Part shown: piece after piece, positions 28,068 through 35,896 of the stretch | How the letters are laid out: each line of letters starts with the position of its first letter | Numbering within the stretch: position 1 is the first letter of the stretch | Source: Rhodococcus sp. (in: high G+C Gram-positive bacteria) | GTDB taxonomy: Bacteria > Actinomycetota > Actinomycetes > Mycobacteriales > Mycobacteriaceae | DNA: 64,000 nucleotides | Direction: 5' to 3' | NCBI RefSeq assembly: GCF_023264675.1 | Contig: NZ_JAHFVG010000032.1 | Span: forward strand, 1-64,000 | The notes under the pieces: model-generated | What the model saw: the letters and a program-made list of their open reading frames with translations, nothing else | Database searches by the model: none | What the model was told of the DNA's origin: nothing | Made by a program: the position numbers and the translations under genes

Positions 28068-28586
28068 CATCTCCGTCGGCAACGCATCGAACCAGTCGAG
28101 TGTTGCTTGCTCGTAGCGGATTCCGAAGTCGAGTGTGGCCATGTCGAACATGCTTGCATCAGAAGCAGATTCGCGCTGCAGCCGATACGCAGCCAGCGTC
28201 TCGGCGTGCCGACGACGGTGGTCGACCAGGATCGCCGCAAGCCTTCCCGGCTCCAGATGTTCCGCGAACGCCATGGTCAACAACAGCGGGTGACGAATGG
28301 TGGCCTCACCCGGATCGCGATCGATCCAGTGAGCGAACGCCGACCTGCCGGCATCGGTGATGGTGAACGGTTTCTGAGCCCGGGCTCCCACGTCACCTTC
28401 GGCTGTCAGCCCGCGTTTCGACAGCGCCGACAGTTCGCGGTAGACCTGGCTTCGCGTCACGGTCCAGAAGCCCCCGATGCACGCCTCTGCCGTTGCATGG
28501 AGGTCCCAGCCAGTCATCGACCCGCGATGCAGGAATCCGAGCAGCGACGCGGCCGTCGCGTTGAGTGGTGGGTCGACTTCCGTCAC
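28056..28586 (-). CDS. PadR-family transcriptional regulator
   Basis: A regulator of 176 residues with an N-terminal PadR winged helix (ASLLGFLHRGSMTGWDLHATAE; FWTVTRSQVYRELSALSKRGL; KPFTITDAGRSAFAHWI) and a C-terminal helical domain (Vir_act_alpha_C type: HPLLLTMAFAEHLEPGRLAAILVDHRRRH). The GTG at 28586 (MTEVDPPLNATAAS) is chosen because it puts the start just before the conserved helix; GTG codons upstream are possible. Two operator-like repeats lie in the divergent promoter shared with the DUF1707 gene. Confidence 0.85.
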   Translation of the reverse strand: MTEVDPPLNATAASLLGFLHRGSMTGWDLHATAEACIGGFWTVTRSQVYRELSALSKRGLTAEGDVGARAQKPFTITDAGRSAFAHWIDRDPGEATIRHPLLLTMAFAEHLEPGRLAAILVDHRRRHAETLAAYRLQRESASDASMFDMATLDFGIRYEQATLDWFDALPTEMSGE

Positions 28587-28607
28587 CGGACCATCTTCAC
28601 ACACCTT

Positions 28608-28659
28608 GACATTCCACAGTGGGAGGTCGATGCTGAATTCACGACATTCCATAGTGGAC
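28608..28659. promoter_or_regulatory. Two PadR-type operator-like repeats
   Basis: GACATTCCACAGTGGGA (28608-28624) and GACATTCCATAGTGGAC (28643-28659) are direct repeats 35 bases apart. Each has a dyad core TCCA-NAG-TGG(A/G). They lie between divergent padR and DUF1707 genes and are good candidates for PadR binding. Confidence 0.6.
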
Positions 28660-28685
28660 TGTCCGCGACGCACTGGAGAGTTCCG

Positions 28686-29129
28686 ATGCCCTATCGACCG
28701 ACCTCTGAGACATCCGCTGATCCGAGAGTGTCCGACGACCAACGCGACCGCGCAGTCCAGATCCTGACAGAACACGTCGCGTCAGGACGGCTCGCGATCG
28801 ATGAATTCGACGCACGCGCAGCCCGGGCCTACGCCGCCGTCAGCCGGTCCGATCTCGATGAGATCCTCCGCGATCTGCCTGCGCCGGCCCGGACGACCAC
28901 GCCGATCACGCCCGTTCGTTCGCGCCCACCGATGTCGCGCGAACTACTGACGTGGGCAAGCGTCGGGATTCTGTGTCTGTCGATCTGGGCTGTCACCTCG
29001 ATCGCGACCGGGAACTTCCTGTACCCGTGGCCCGTGTGGGTGATCGGGCCGTGGGGTGCCATGCTCGCCCTTCAACGGGCAACCGGCACGAGCATCGGCT
29101 GCGCGAATCCAGGAGTTCGCCGAGGCTGA
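28686..29129 (+). CDS. DUF1707 small membrane protein
   Basis: A protein of 147 residues. The N-terminal DUF1707 (SHOCT-like) domain reads RVSDDQRDRAVQILTEHVASGRLAIDEFDARAARAYAAVSRSDLDEIL. Two short hydrophobic segments follow (LLTWASVGILCLSIWAVTSIA and FLYPWPVWVIGPWGAMLAL). DUF1707 proteins are common in actinobacteria, often under the control of stress regulators, and have no fixed function. It is divergent from the padR-like gene, with operator-like repeats between. Confidence 0.85.
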   Translation: MPYRPTSETSADPRVSDDQRDRAVQILTEHVASGRLAIDEFDARAARAYAAVSRSDLDEILRDLPAPARTTTPITPVRSRPPMSRELLTWASVGILCLSIWAVTSIATGNFLYPWPVWVIGPWGAMLALQRATGTSIGCANPGVRRG

Positions 29130-29133
29130 GACG

Positions 29134-29913
29134 CTAAGTGGACGGGATTATCGAGGCGATCTGGAACCGCGCACCCAATGGATCCGCCACCCCCGCGATC
29201 CGCCCGAACGGCGAATCGTCCGGCGAGTCGACGAGTGTTCCGCCGAGCTCGATCACTTTCTCGACGGCAGCGTCGGTGTCGTCGACACCGAAGTAGACGC
29301 GCCAGTGCGACGGCGATCCCTCGGGCAGAATGCGATCGGCGTCCATGATCCCGGCAACCATGTCGCCGGCGACGATGCCCTGCGAATACCTGAATTCGTC
29401 GGAATCTCCGAGAGTTCCGTAGGTCCATCCGAAAACCGACTCGTAAAACGGCAACGCGGCGGCGTAGTCGCGGGTGAACTGCTCGTGCCACACGGGTGTT
29501 CCGTGCTCACCCCACGCGCCGTAGCCCCGGTGTTCTCCCGCCTCCCAGATTCCGGTGACGGCACCGCCCGCATCGAGAACGAGTGACATCTTGCCTTGAT
29601 CGCCGATCTGCATTGCCGGGAACAACACCTTCCCACCGGCTTCCGATACCTTCACGACGGTCGCGTCGGCGTCGTCGGATGCGATGTAGGTGTTCCAGAC
29701 GTCGGAGACCGTGGTTCCGGGCATCTGGCCCCCGAGGCCCGCGATGCTGACGCCGTTGCGGACGAACGTGGTGTATCCGCCGTAGTCAGGGTCGTCACTG
29801 ACATCGGCGTGCCAACCGAAGAGATTCTCGTAGAACGGAACAACGCGGTCGTGGTCGGAGCTGGTGAGGTCGATCCAGCACGGGGCGTCTACCAGATAGT
29901 TCTTGACGGGCAT
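29134..29913 (-). CDS. Two-domain VOC (glyoxalase-like) protein
   Basis: A protein of 259 residues made of two tandem VOC domains, with CWIDLTSSDHDRVVPFYENLFGW at the start of the first and PVWHEQFTRDYAAALPFYESVFGW at the start of the second. The family includes glyoxalases, dioxygenases and hydroxylases, and no specific reaction can be assigned. The ATG at 29913 has GGAGAG at seven bases; an in-frame codon at 29943 would add ten residues. It converges with the DUF1707 gene with a 4-base gap. Confidence 0.85.
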   Translation of the reverse strand: MPVKNYLVDAPCWIDLTSSDHDRVVPFYENLFGWHADVSDDPDYGGYTTFVRNGVSIAGLGGQMPGTTVSDVWNTYIASDDADATVVKVSEAGGKVLFPAMQIGDQGKMSLVLDAGGAVTGIWEAGEHRGYGAWGEHGTPVWHEQFTRDYAAALPFYESVFGWTYGTLGDSDEFRYSQGIVAGDMVAGIMDADRILPEGSPSHWRVYFGVDDTDAAVEKVIELGGTLVDSPDDSPFGRIAGVADPLGARFQIASIIPST

Positions 29914-30040
29914 CGGGAAACTCTCCTCATCGGCGTTGGCCACTCGGCCTCACACAAGGTACGCGCGCAGACCGACACTCACAGCGATTTTCCAGCAGGA
30001 TGCGAGCTAATTCCACAGGTACCGAGCCGACCATCGATTC

Positions 30041-30322
30041 ATGGCTACCTATCAACTCCGCGACTGCGACGACACGATCCTGGCCGAGGCAGAACTTGCG
30101 TCCGACACCAAGGCGATGGCATGGCTCGTCTCGGCTGCGACGCGTAACCGGAAAGAGCTCGCCGGTCGACGCTGGGAGGGATTTCGACTCGTCGGCGACA
30201 GCTGGACCCACCGGTTCTCCGGTGCGCATCGCGAGACGCCGATCGACCCGGTCGTGTCGTCGCGCACGATCAGTCCCGGGGGACCGAAGACTCGGGATCT
30301 CCACCTGCAGCCCGCCAAATGA
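30041..30322 (+). CDS. Small hypothetical protein
   Basis: An open frame of 93 residues (MATYQLRDCDDTILAEAEL...). It is hydrophilic, with a WLVSAATRNRKELAGRRWEGFRLVGDSW core that looks like a folded small domain rather than random translation. No family is recognised and no clear ribosome-binding site precedes the ATG. Its end overlaps the tetR gene by 53 bases on the other strand. It is kept as a candidate because the gap between the VOC and tetR genes is otherwise empty. Confidence 0.45.
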   Translation: MATYQLRDCDDTILAEAELASDTKAMAWLVSAATRNRKELAGRRWEGFRLVGDSWTHRFSGAHRETPIDPVVSSRTISPGGPKTRDLHLQPAK

Positions 30323-30869
30323 GAGCGGCGGTTCGCTCGGGCCAACGCTCGGGGACCGGATCACCGGCGAGGGCGCGACCGTAGAAAGAGCCGGTCGCCA
30401 TCGGGACGACGATGTCGAGATCCGCGTCGGCCGCGATCGATCCCGCCCGTTGCGCCCGTTCGAGGATCTCTCGAATTCGTTGTCTCCGCGGAGCGACGAC
30501 GTTGGCCCGGTACCGGTCTCGCACATCGGCATCGGTGCCCTCTTGCAACATGGTCCCGACCAGCGCCAGCCGTCCGGGCCGGGAAACACCTGATCCGAAG
30601 TGAGTCAGTTCGCGAACCAAAGCGTCGAACGGTTCCTCGTTGTCCGGTTCCGGGGACGTCGTCTCGGTGACGGTGTTCACCGCAGCTTCGGCGAGCTCTG
30701 CCTTCGACGGCCAGCGCCGGTAGATGCTCTGCCGAGTGGTTCCGGCGTCGGCCGCCACGCGGTGTACCGACATGGCGTCGTATCCCGATTCCGCGAGATA
30801 GCGGGCTGCGACGGCGAGGACTCGCTTGTCGATCGTCGTGTCGCGCGCGCGGCCCGTCTTGTTCACCAT
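30270..30869 (-). CDS. TetR-family transcriptional regulator
   Basis: A regulator of 199 residues with an N-terminal TetR helix-turn-helix (VLAVAARYLAESGYDAMSVHRVAADAGTTRQSIYRRWPSKAELAEAA) and an all-helical ligand domain. It is divergent from a truncated haemoglobin gene 50 bases away. A perfect 12-bp inverted repeat (30887-30918) fills that gap, so it almost surely represses both genes. The effector is unknown. The start at 30869 gives MVNKTGRARD. Confidence 0.92.
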   Translation of the reverse strand: MVNKTGRARDTTIDKRVLAVAARYLAESGYDAMSVHRVAADAGTTRQSIYRRWPSKAELAEAAVNTVTETTSPEPDNEEPFDALVRELTHFGSGVSRPGRLALVGTMLQEGTDADVRDRYRANVVAPRRQRIREILERAQRAGSIAADADLDIVVPMATGSFYGRALAGDPVPERWPERTAALIWRAAGGDPESSVPRD

Positions 30870-30886
30870 GAACAGCAACTTACCTT

Positions 30887-30918
30887 GTCAATACAATACC
30901 GTTGTGTATTGTATTGAC
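30887..30918. promoter_or_regulatory. TetR-type operator between tetR and truncated haemoglobin
   Basis: GTCAATACAATA at 30887-30898 is exactly complementary to TATTGTATTGAC at 30907-30918 (8-base centre). It ends one base before the haemoglobin ATG at 30920, so the haemoglobin mRNA is probably leaderless and a bound repressor would cover its start. Confidence 0.8.
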
Positions 30919-30919
30919 G

Positions 30920-31387
30920 ATGGCGATACCAACGCTCTACGACTGGGCCGGTGGAGACGAAGCGTTCAGGCGGCTGCTCGACGCCTTCTACGACCGTGTC
31001 GAGCGCGAACCGGTGCTGTCGCCGATGTTTCCGGGAGGCGTCACGGAGGAACACCGCGCACACGTCACCCTCTGGTGGATCGAAGTGTTCGGTGGACCCG
31101 ACCGCTACACCACCGACATCGGCGGATACCGCCGGATGCTCTCGCACCACATCGGACTCGACATCACAGCGGACCAGCGCCGTCGCTTCGTGGAATTGAT
31201 GTCGGTCGCGGCCGACGACGCCGAACTGCCCGCGGATCCCGAATTCCGGTCGGCGCTCCTGGCTTACACCGAATGGGGCACGCGTCTCGCGTTCGCCAAT
31301 TCGCAGCCGGGCGCCGAGGTGATCGAGGACGCTCCCGTACCCCACTGGGGCTGGGGAGTTGCACCGCCCTGGAACCCATCGAGCTGA
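30920..31387 (+). CDS. Truncated haemoglobin, group II-like
   Basis: A haem protein of 155 residues similar to GlbO. Group II marks include AFYDRVEREPVLSPMFPGG, a WWIEVFGGP helix, a GGYRRML region and the proximal His (H77 in SHHIGLDIT). Two usual group II residues differ: the CD1 Tyr (in PMYP) is Phe37, and the G8 Trp (in RDAWLRCM) is Phe90. The distal Tyr B10 (Y24) is kept. These changes should alter oxygen and NO/peroxide chemistry. No ribosome-binding site fits and the operator abuts the ATG, so a leaderless mRNA is likely. It is regulated by the divergent TetR. Confidence 0.85.
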   Translation: MAIPTLYDWAGGDEAFRRLLDAFYDRVEREPVLSPMFPGGVTEEHRAHVTLWWIEVFGGPDRYTTDIGGYRRMLSHHIGLDITADQRRRFVELMSVAADDAELPADPEFRSALLAYTEWGTRLAFANSQPGAEVIEDAPVPHWGWGVAPPWNPSS

Positions 31388-31405
31388 AGACCCCTGGGCA
31401 AACGA

Positions 31406-31437
31406 ATCGAGGCCGACCATTACTGGTCGGCCTCGAT
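31406..31437. terminator. Bidirectional hairpin between haemoglobin gene and tRNA-Cys
   Basis: ATCGAGGCCGACCA (31406-31419) and its exact complement (31424-31437) form a perfect 14-bp stem with a TTAC loop. It lies just after the haemoglobin gene and also just after the 3' end of tRNA-Cys on the other strand. There is no strong T tract, but the position fits a shared terminator. Confidence 0.7.
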
Positions 31438-31443
31438 CCTTCG

Positions 31444-31514
31444 AGCGAGCGACGGGATTCGAACCCGTGTAAACGGCTTTGCAGGCCGGTGCCTAGCCAC
31501 TCAGCCACACCCGC
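31444..31514 (-). tRNA. tRNA-Cys (anticodon GCA)
   Basis: A 71-base cloverleaf on the minus strand. The acceptor is GCGGGTG with CGCTCGC, including G-T wobbles, and the discriminator T is the tRNA-Cys identity base. The anticodon loop is CTGCAAA (anticodon GCA) and the T arm has TTCGAAT. CCA is not encoded. Confidence 0.95.
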
Positions 31515-31577
31515 ATCGAGGACAAATATGCCGTGAGAGCGGGATGCGCACCAGGATTGCGCTCAGCGTGATTCGAA

Positions 31578-31649
31578 TGCGGCTTCGCCGCCCGTGTGTG
31601 CGTAGTAGGTACGGGTACCTACTACGCACACACGGGCGGCGAAGCCGCA
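31578..31649. repeat. 35-bp perfect palindrome upstream of marR
   Basis: The arm at 31578-31612 (core GTGTGTGCGTAGTAGGTAC) is exactly complementary to 31615-31649, leaving a 2-base centre. The outer part carries small GGCTTCGCC hairpins. It sits between the tRNA-Cys and marR genes, ending about 20 bases before the marR start codon. Its TGTGNGTGCG core resembles the palindrome after rho (7401-7446). It is a candidate REP-like mobile palindrome or a cruciform regulatory site. Confidence 0.85.
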
Positions 31650-31669
31650 CCTCGTGGGAGGATGGATCC

Positions 31670-32203
31670 ATGTCTGCATCGTCACCGCTGCCACTCGATC
31701 CCATTGCAGAGGCCCACCGACAGTGGACCAAACACGGCTGGGGCGACGTCGCCGACGGAATGGCAGCTGTCACATCGCTGATGCGTGCGCAGCAGATCAT
31801 GCTCGCCCGGGTCGAAGAAGTACTCAAGCCGACCGGCCTGACGTTCTCGCGATACGAACTGCTGACACTTCTGACGTTCACCAAAACCGGCTCGATTCCC
31901 ATGGCGAAGGCCAGCGCTCGCCTACAAGTTCATCCGACCAGCGTGACCAATGCCGTCGACAGGTTGGAAGCTGCGGGTTACGTCAGACGCACTCCGCATC
32001 CGAGCGACCGCCGAACGACGCTGGTCGAAATCACCGATACCGGCCGAACACTCGCCGTCGACGCCACCGAGAAGCTCAACGACCAGGTGTTCGGCAAACC
32101 CGGCCTGGCAAAGGATCGATTGACCTCGCTCGTCCGCATCCTGGCCGAGCTGAGGCGCACCGCCGGAGATTTCGAGGACACGGACTCGGCGTCGGCCTGG
32201 TGA
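31670..32203 (+). CDS. MarR-family transcriptional regulator
   Basis: A regulator of 177 residues with a MarR winged helix in the middle (LTFSRYELLTLLTFTKTGSIPMAKASARLQVHPTSVTNAVDRLEAAGYVRRTPHPSDRRTTLVEITDTGR), flanked by dimerisation helices. The ATG is preceded by GGGAGG at good spacing. It begins 21 bases after a 35-bp perfect palindrome that must shape transcription or folding at its 5' end. The target genes are unknown; the Hsp70-like gene follows 74 bases later on the same strand. Confidence 0.92.
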   Translation: MSASSPLPLDPIAEAHRQWTKHGWGDVADGMAAVTSLMRAQQIMLARVEEVLKPTGLTFSRYELLTLLTFTKTGSIPMAKASARLQVHPTSVTNAVDRLEAAGYVRRTPHPSDRRTTLVEITDTGRTLAVDATEKLNDQVFGKPGLAKDRLTSLVRILAELRRTAGDFEDTDSASAW

Positions 32204-32277
32204 GTGCCGTCCGTCGCCTGATCCGTGATGGAATGTCACGGGACGTGGCGGGGGCCGCGCCCAGGTGGGAGTGAAGA

Positions 32278-33105
32278 GTGTTGGTAGTGGGAGTCGGTGC
32301 GGGTGCACATGGTGCACGCGCAATCCTGACCTACGTGGACAGCCCTCATCGGGCACCCGTCGCATCCAGGACAATTCGGCGCAGCCCTGGGCAGACATTG
32401 GCGTCGACCATCTCCGACGGCGTGGCGGCCCTGAATTCCGTGGCATCGAGACTGTCTGTACCCGTGCAGTATTCGGCCATCGCCTACCGGCTCGCCGAGG
32501 ACGCGGACGCCATCAGCGCGTATCGCCACTCCACTGCCTCGCACCTCGTGCCCGAAACCGCTGCCCAGCTCCGGTACCTGCGATTCACCGGGACCGTTCC
32601 GGTTCACGGCGCCACCGTGTTGTGTGATGTGGGCAGTACCGGCATGACGGTGTCCGTCGTCGACCTGGCGACCGGAACCATCGTCGCATCCCGGCGAACG
32701 GCGACGTTCTGCGGTGACGACCTGGATCTCTTGGTCAGACGCCACTTGGCGTCCAACGGCGTACGGCTCGACGTGGGGTCGTCTCGTTCGGTCAAAGAAC
32801 GTCTGAGTGTCGGCGGAGTAGTCAACGCCCACGACGGCCACAGCGAGAGCCATGTGTTCACCCGCCGAGACTTCGACGGCATCATCGCGGGCCCGGTGCG
32901 CTACGCAACCATGGTGGTGGAGCAAACGATCGAACTGTCCGGCCTCAAGCCTGCATCGATCGTGCTGCTGGGCGGGGGCGCCAACGTCACGTCGATCGGT
33001 TCCGCCTTCGAACGACGGCTACGCCTGAAAACCCTTGTTCCCCCGAAACCAGAGCTGGTCTCCGCCCGAGGGGCAGCCCTGCTGTCGGTCGACCAGCAGG
33101 GCTGA
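32278..33105 (+). CDS. Hsp70/actin-fold ATPase-like protein
   Basis: A protein of 275 residues resembling a shortened Hsp70-type nucleotide-binding domain. The phosphate loop 1 region is the N-terminal LVVGVGAGAHGARAIL. The second phosphate motif is VLCDVGSTGMTVSVVD near residue 118. The adenosine motif is IVLLGGGANVTSIGSAFERRL. There is no substrate-binding domain, and the core is shorter than the about 380 residues of DnaK. Short proteins of this kind occur in Rhodococcus and Nocardia with unknown roles. The GTG start is preceded by GGGAG. Confidence 0.7.
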   Translation: MLVVGVGAGAHGARAILTYVDSPHRAPVASRTIRRSPGQTLASTISDGVAALNSVASRLSVPVQYSAIAYRLAEDADAISAYRHSTASHLVPETAAQLRYLRFTGTVPVHGATVLCDVGSTGMTVSVVDLATGTIVASRRTATFCGDDLDLLVRRHLASNGVRLDVGSSRSVKERLSVGGVVNAHDGHSESHVFTRRDFDGIIAGPVRYATMVVEQTIELSGLKPASIVLLGGGANVTSIGSAFERRLRLKTLVPPKPELVSARGAALLSVDQQG

Positions 33106-33111
33106 CCATCG

Positions 33112-33903
33112 TCAGCGATGGGCGAAAGTCGCCTTGCGCTTGTCGATGAAGGCCGACATGCCTTCCTTCTGATCCGCGGTGGCAAACGTCGAATGGAACA
33201 GACGCCGCTCGAACCGAACGCCCTCGGCCAGCGAAGATTCGAAGGAGCGGTTGACGGCATCCTTCGCCATCATCGCAATCGGAAGCGACATCTCGGCGAT
33301 GGTCGTGGCGGTGGCGATGGCATCGTCCAGCAAGTCCGCTACCGGCACGATTCGCGACACCAGTCCTGCTCGCTCCGCTTCCTCCACCTTCATGTTCCGT
33401 CCGGTGAGAACCATTTCCATGGCCTTCGCCTTACCGACTGCGCGGGTCAATCGCTGCGAGCCGCCGATCCCGGGGATGACCCCGAGCTTGATCTCCGGCT
33501 GGCCGAACACAGCGGTGTCCGAGGCGATCAACACATCACACAGCATCGCGAGTTCGCAGCCACCTCCGAGTGCGTAACCCGACACCGCCGCAACTATCGG
33601 AGTGCGAGCTGCCGTCAACCGATCCCAGGCGGAAAAGAAATCCTCCTGATAGACGTCCATATAAGACTTCGGCTGCATCTCCTTGATGTCGGCTCCGGCG
33701 GCGAAAGCCTTCTCCGAACCGGTGATCAGTATCGCGCCGATTCCCTCGTCGGCGTCGAGATCCTCGACAGCAGCGACGACCTCGCCCATCAACACCGAGT
33801 TCAACGCGTTCAATGCCTTGGGACGGTTGAGCGTGATGATCCCGACGCGTCCGCGACGCTCGAGCAGGATTGTCTCCCACTCGCCGGCAACAGGCGCGCT
33901 CAT
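33112..33903 (-). CDS. Enoyl-CoA hydratase
   Basis: A crotonase of 263 residues adding water to enoyl-CoA, here most likely methacrylyl-CoA in valine breakdown. Both catalytic glutamates are present: [12 protein letters not shown] and [16 protein letters not shown]. The oxyanion-hole segment [12 protein letters not shown] lies near residue 65. It resembles EchA8-type short-chain hydratases. The ATG overlaps the mmsB stop by 4 bases. It is the last gene of the mmsA-acd-hydrolase-mmsB-ech operon and converges with the Hsp70-like gene. Confidence 0.92.
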   Translation of the reverse strand: MSAPVAGEWETILLERRGRVGIITLNRPKALNALNSVLMGEVVAAVEDLDADEGIGAILITGSEKAFAAGADIKEMQPKSYMDVYQEDFFSAWDRLTAARTPIVAAVSGYALGGGCELAMLCDVLIASDTAVFGQPEIKLGVIPGIGGSQRLTRAVGKAKAMEMVLTGRNMKVEEAERAGLVSRIVPVADLLDDAIATATTIAEMSLPIAMMAKDAVNRSFESSLAEGVRFERRLFHSTFATADQKEGMSAFIDKRKATFAHR

Positions 33904-34808
33904 CCGGCAGCCTCCGTCGAACGTTCGCGAATGTCGTTGATGATCCCCGAGAAATCGACGTCGGTGCCGCCGCCCGAGGTCTCCTTGAAGCGCGAGTAGA
34001 TCTCGGCTGCCTGCAATCCGAGTACCCCCTCGACTCCGTTGGCACGCAGCGCGTTCGCGGCAAGACCGAGATCTTTGTCCATCAAGGCAGCAGCGAAGCC
34101 CGGCTTGTAGTCGTTGTTCGCCGGACTCGTCGGAACCGGCCCCGGTACCGGGCAGTTGGTGGAGAGCGCCCAACACTGCCCCGATGCGGTGGAGGCCACG
34201 TCGAACAGAGCCTGATTGCTCAGACCCAACTTCTCGCCGAGAACGAATGCTTCGCTGATCGCGATCATCGACACACCGAGGATCATGTTGTTGCAGATCT
34301 TCGCCGCCTGACCGTTGCCTGCGGGCCCACAGTGCACGACCTTGCGGCCCATCACTTCGAGAACGGCTGCAGCGGAGGCGAAGTCCTCCTCGGACCCGCC
34401 GACCATGAAGGTCAGCGTTCCCGCTGCCGCACCTCCGACGCCGCCCGAGACAGGAGCGTCGAGGCTGCGATGCCCGGCCTCGTGCACCTTCTTGTGGGCG
34501 GCATGGGCATCGGCCACGTCGATGGTCGAGGAATCGACGAACAACGTGCCGGGAGCAGCCGCCCCGAGGAGCTCGTCGTACAGTCCGAGGACGAGGCGCC
34601 CATTGGGGAGCATCGTCACCACGATGTCGGCGTCGTTCACTGCCGCAACGGCGGAGTCGACGACGGTGATGCCATCGGCTTCGGCCTGCGTCAGCGCTGC
34701 AGGGACGAGGTCGAATCCTTGAACGGTGTACCCGGCCTTCACCAGGTTGGCGGCCATCGGTCCACCCATGTGGCCGAGTCCGATGAACCCGATCGTCTTC
34801 TCACTCAT
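33900..34808 (-). CDS. mmsB: 3-Hydroxyisobutyrate dehydrogenase
   Basis: An enzyme of 302 residues oxidising 3-hydroxyisobutyrate to methylmalonate semialdehyde with NAD. The N-terminal [20 protein letters not shown] is the beta-hydroxyacid dehydrogenase dinucleotide motif. [25 protein letters not shown] (substrate-binding) and the catalytic lysine in [15 protein letters not shown] complete the signature. Its start overlaps the upstream hydrolase gene and its stop overlaps the hydratase gene, both by 4 bases. Confidence 0.95.
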   Translation of the reverse strand: MSEKTIGFIGLGHMGGPMAANLVKAGYTVQGFDLVPAALTQAEADGITVVDSAVAAVNDADIVVTMLPNGRLVLGLYDELLGAAAPGTLFVDSSTIDVADAHAAHKKVHEAGHRSLDAPVSGGVGGAAAGTLTFMVGGSEEDFASAAAVLEVMGRKVVHCGPAGNGQAAKICNNMILGVSMIAISEAFVLGEKLGLSNQALFDVASTASGQCWALSTNCPVPGPVPTSPANNDYKPGFAAALMDKDLGLAANALRANGVEGVLGLQAAEIYSRFKETSGGGTDVDFSGIINDIRERSTEAAG

Positions 34809-35896
34809 GCGTTCTGACCTTCCAGTCCCAGTTCGGAATCACCCAACGATTCGAAGTACCGATCGACATCGGCTGCGGTCACGTCTGCGAGAGTCGCGGG
34901 CGACCACTTCGGGTTTCTGTCCTTCTCCACCACCTGCGCGCGAATTCCCTCGACGAGATCGTGCGAATCGAGACTCGCCGAAGACACCCGGTACTCCTCG
35001 TTCAGCACCTCCTCCAGCGACGACGCCTTCGCCGCCGACCGCAAGGACCGCAAGGTCACCTTCAACGACACCGGCGACTTCGATTCGATATCTGCCGCGG
35101 CTTTCTCGGCGTCGGCAATTCCACTGCCCCGCAGACCTTCCAGAATCTCCTCGACCGTGTCGGCGGCATAGAACTCGTCGATCCAGCCATGTGAGGATTC
35201 CAGGCTCGACGCCGGGGCCTCCTCGGTGAATTCGGTGAGGGCATCCGGCAACGAACCGGACTCGAGGGCGTCGTAGAACTTCTCGAGATTCCCCGCCGGC
35301 ATGTAGTGGTCGGCGAATCCGGCGGCGATGGCGTCGGCGCCGTCCATGCGTGCTGTGGTGAGTCCGAGGTGGGTCCCGAGCTCGCCTGGTGCACGGGCCA
35401 GCAGATAGGTTCCGCCGACGTCGGGGACGAAGCCGATACCGACCTCGGGCATCGCGATCTTGGAACGCTCGGTGACGATTCGAGTGTTCGCGTGTGCCGA
35501 CAGCCCGACGCCTCCGCCCATCACCACGCCGTCCATGATCGCGACATAGGGCTTCGGGAACCGAGCAATTGCGGCATTGAGGACGTACTCGTCGCGCCAG
35601 AAGACCTTGGAGGCATTGCCGCCCTCCTTGGCATCGTGGTAGATCGAGACGATGTCCCCACCCGCGCACAGACCACGCTCACCCGATCCGACGAGAAGAA
35701 CCGTCTCGATCGTGTCGTCGGCAGCCCACGCGTCGAGCTGAGGTGCAATCTCGAGCACCATCGAATGGTTGAGGGCGTTGATCGCCTTCGGCCGATTCAG
35801 CGTGATCCGTCCTACCCCGCCGCGGACATCGAAAAGAACCTCGGGCTCCGCCCCTGCCTGCCTTGGTCGTTCCGCAGGCTCCACTCCTGAAGTCAT
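34805..35896 (-). CDS. 3-Hydroxyisobutyryl-CoA hydrolase (crotonase family)
   Basis: A protein of 363 residues, about 100 longer than an ordinary enoyl-CoA hydratase, as in 3-hydroxyisobutyryl-CoA hydrolases. It has GERGLCAGGDIVSIYHD, then FPKPYVAIMDGVVMGGGVGLSAHANTRI, then FAMPEVGIGF-like KIAMPEVGIGFVPDVGGTYLL. The C-terminal extension (SPVSLKVTLRSLRSA, NPKWSPATLADVT) is characteristic. It releases free 3-hydroxyisobutyrate from its CoA ester for MmsB. It overlaps acd and mmsB by 4 bases each. Confidence 0.92.
   Translation of the reverse strand: MTSGVEPAERPRQAGAEPEVLFDVRGGVGRITLNRPKAINALNHSMVLEIAPQLDAWAADDTIETVLLVGSGERGLCAGGDIVSIYHDAKEGGNASKVFWRDEYVLNAAIARFPKPYVAIMDGVVMGGGVGLSAHANTRIVTERSKIAMPEVGIGFVPDVGGTYLLARAPGELGTHLGLTTARMDGADAIAAGFADHYMPAGNLEKFYDALESGSLPDALTEFTEEAPASSLESSHGWIDEFYAADTVEEILEGLRGSGIADAEKAAADIESKSPVSLKVTLRSLRSAAKASSLEEVLNEEYRVSSASLDSHDLVEGIRAQVVEKDRNPKWSPATLADVTAADVDRYFESLGDSELGLEGQNA

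Noticed and set aside
31388-31670. Integration site or prophage remnant beside tRNA-Cys
   Set aside because: No integrase, no direct repeat of the tRNA 3' end and no phage genes are seen; the gap holds only hairpins.
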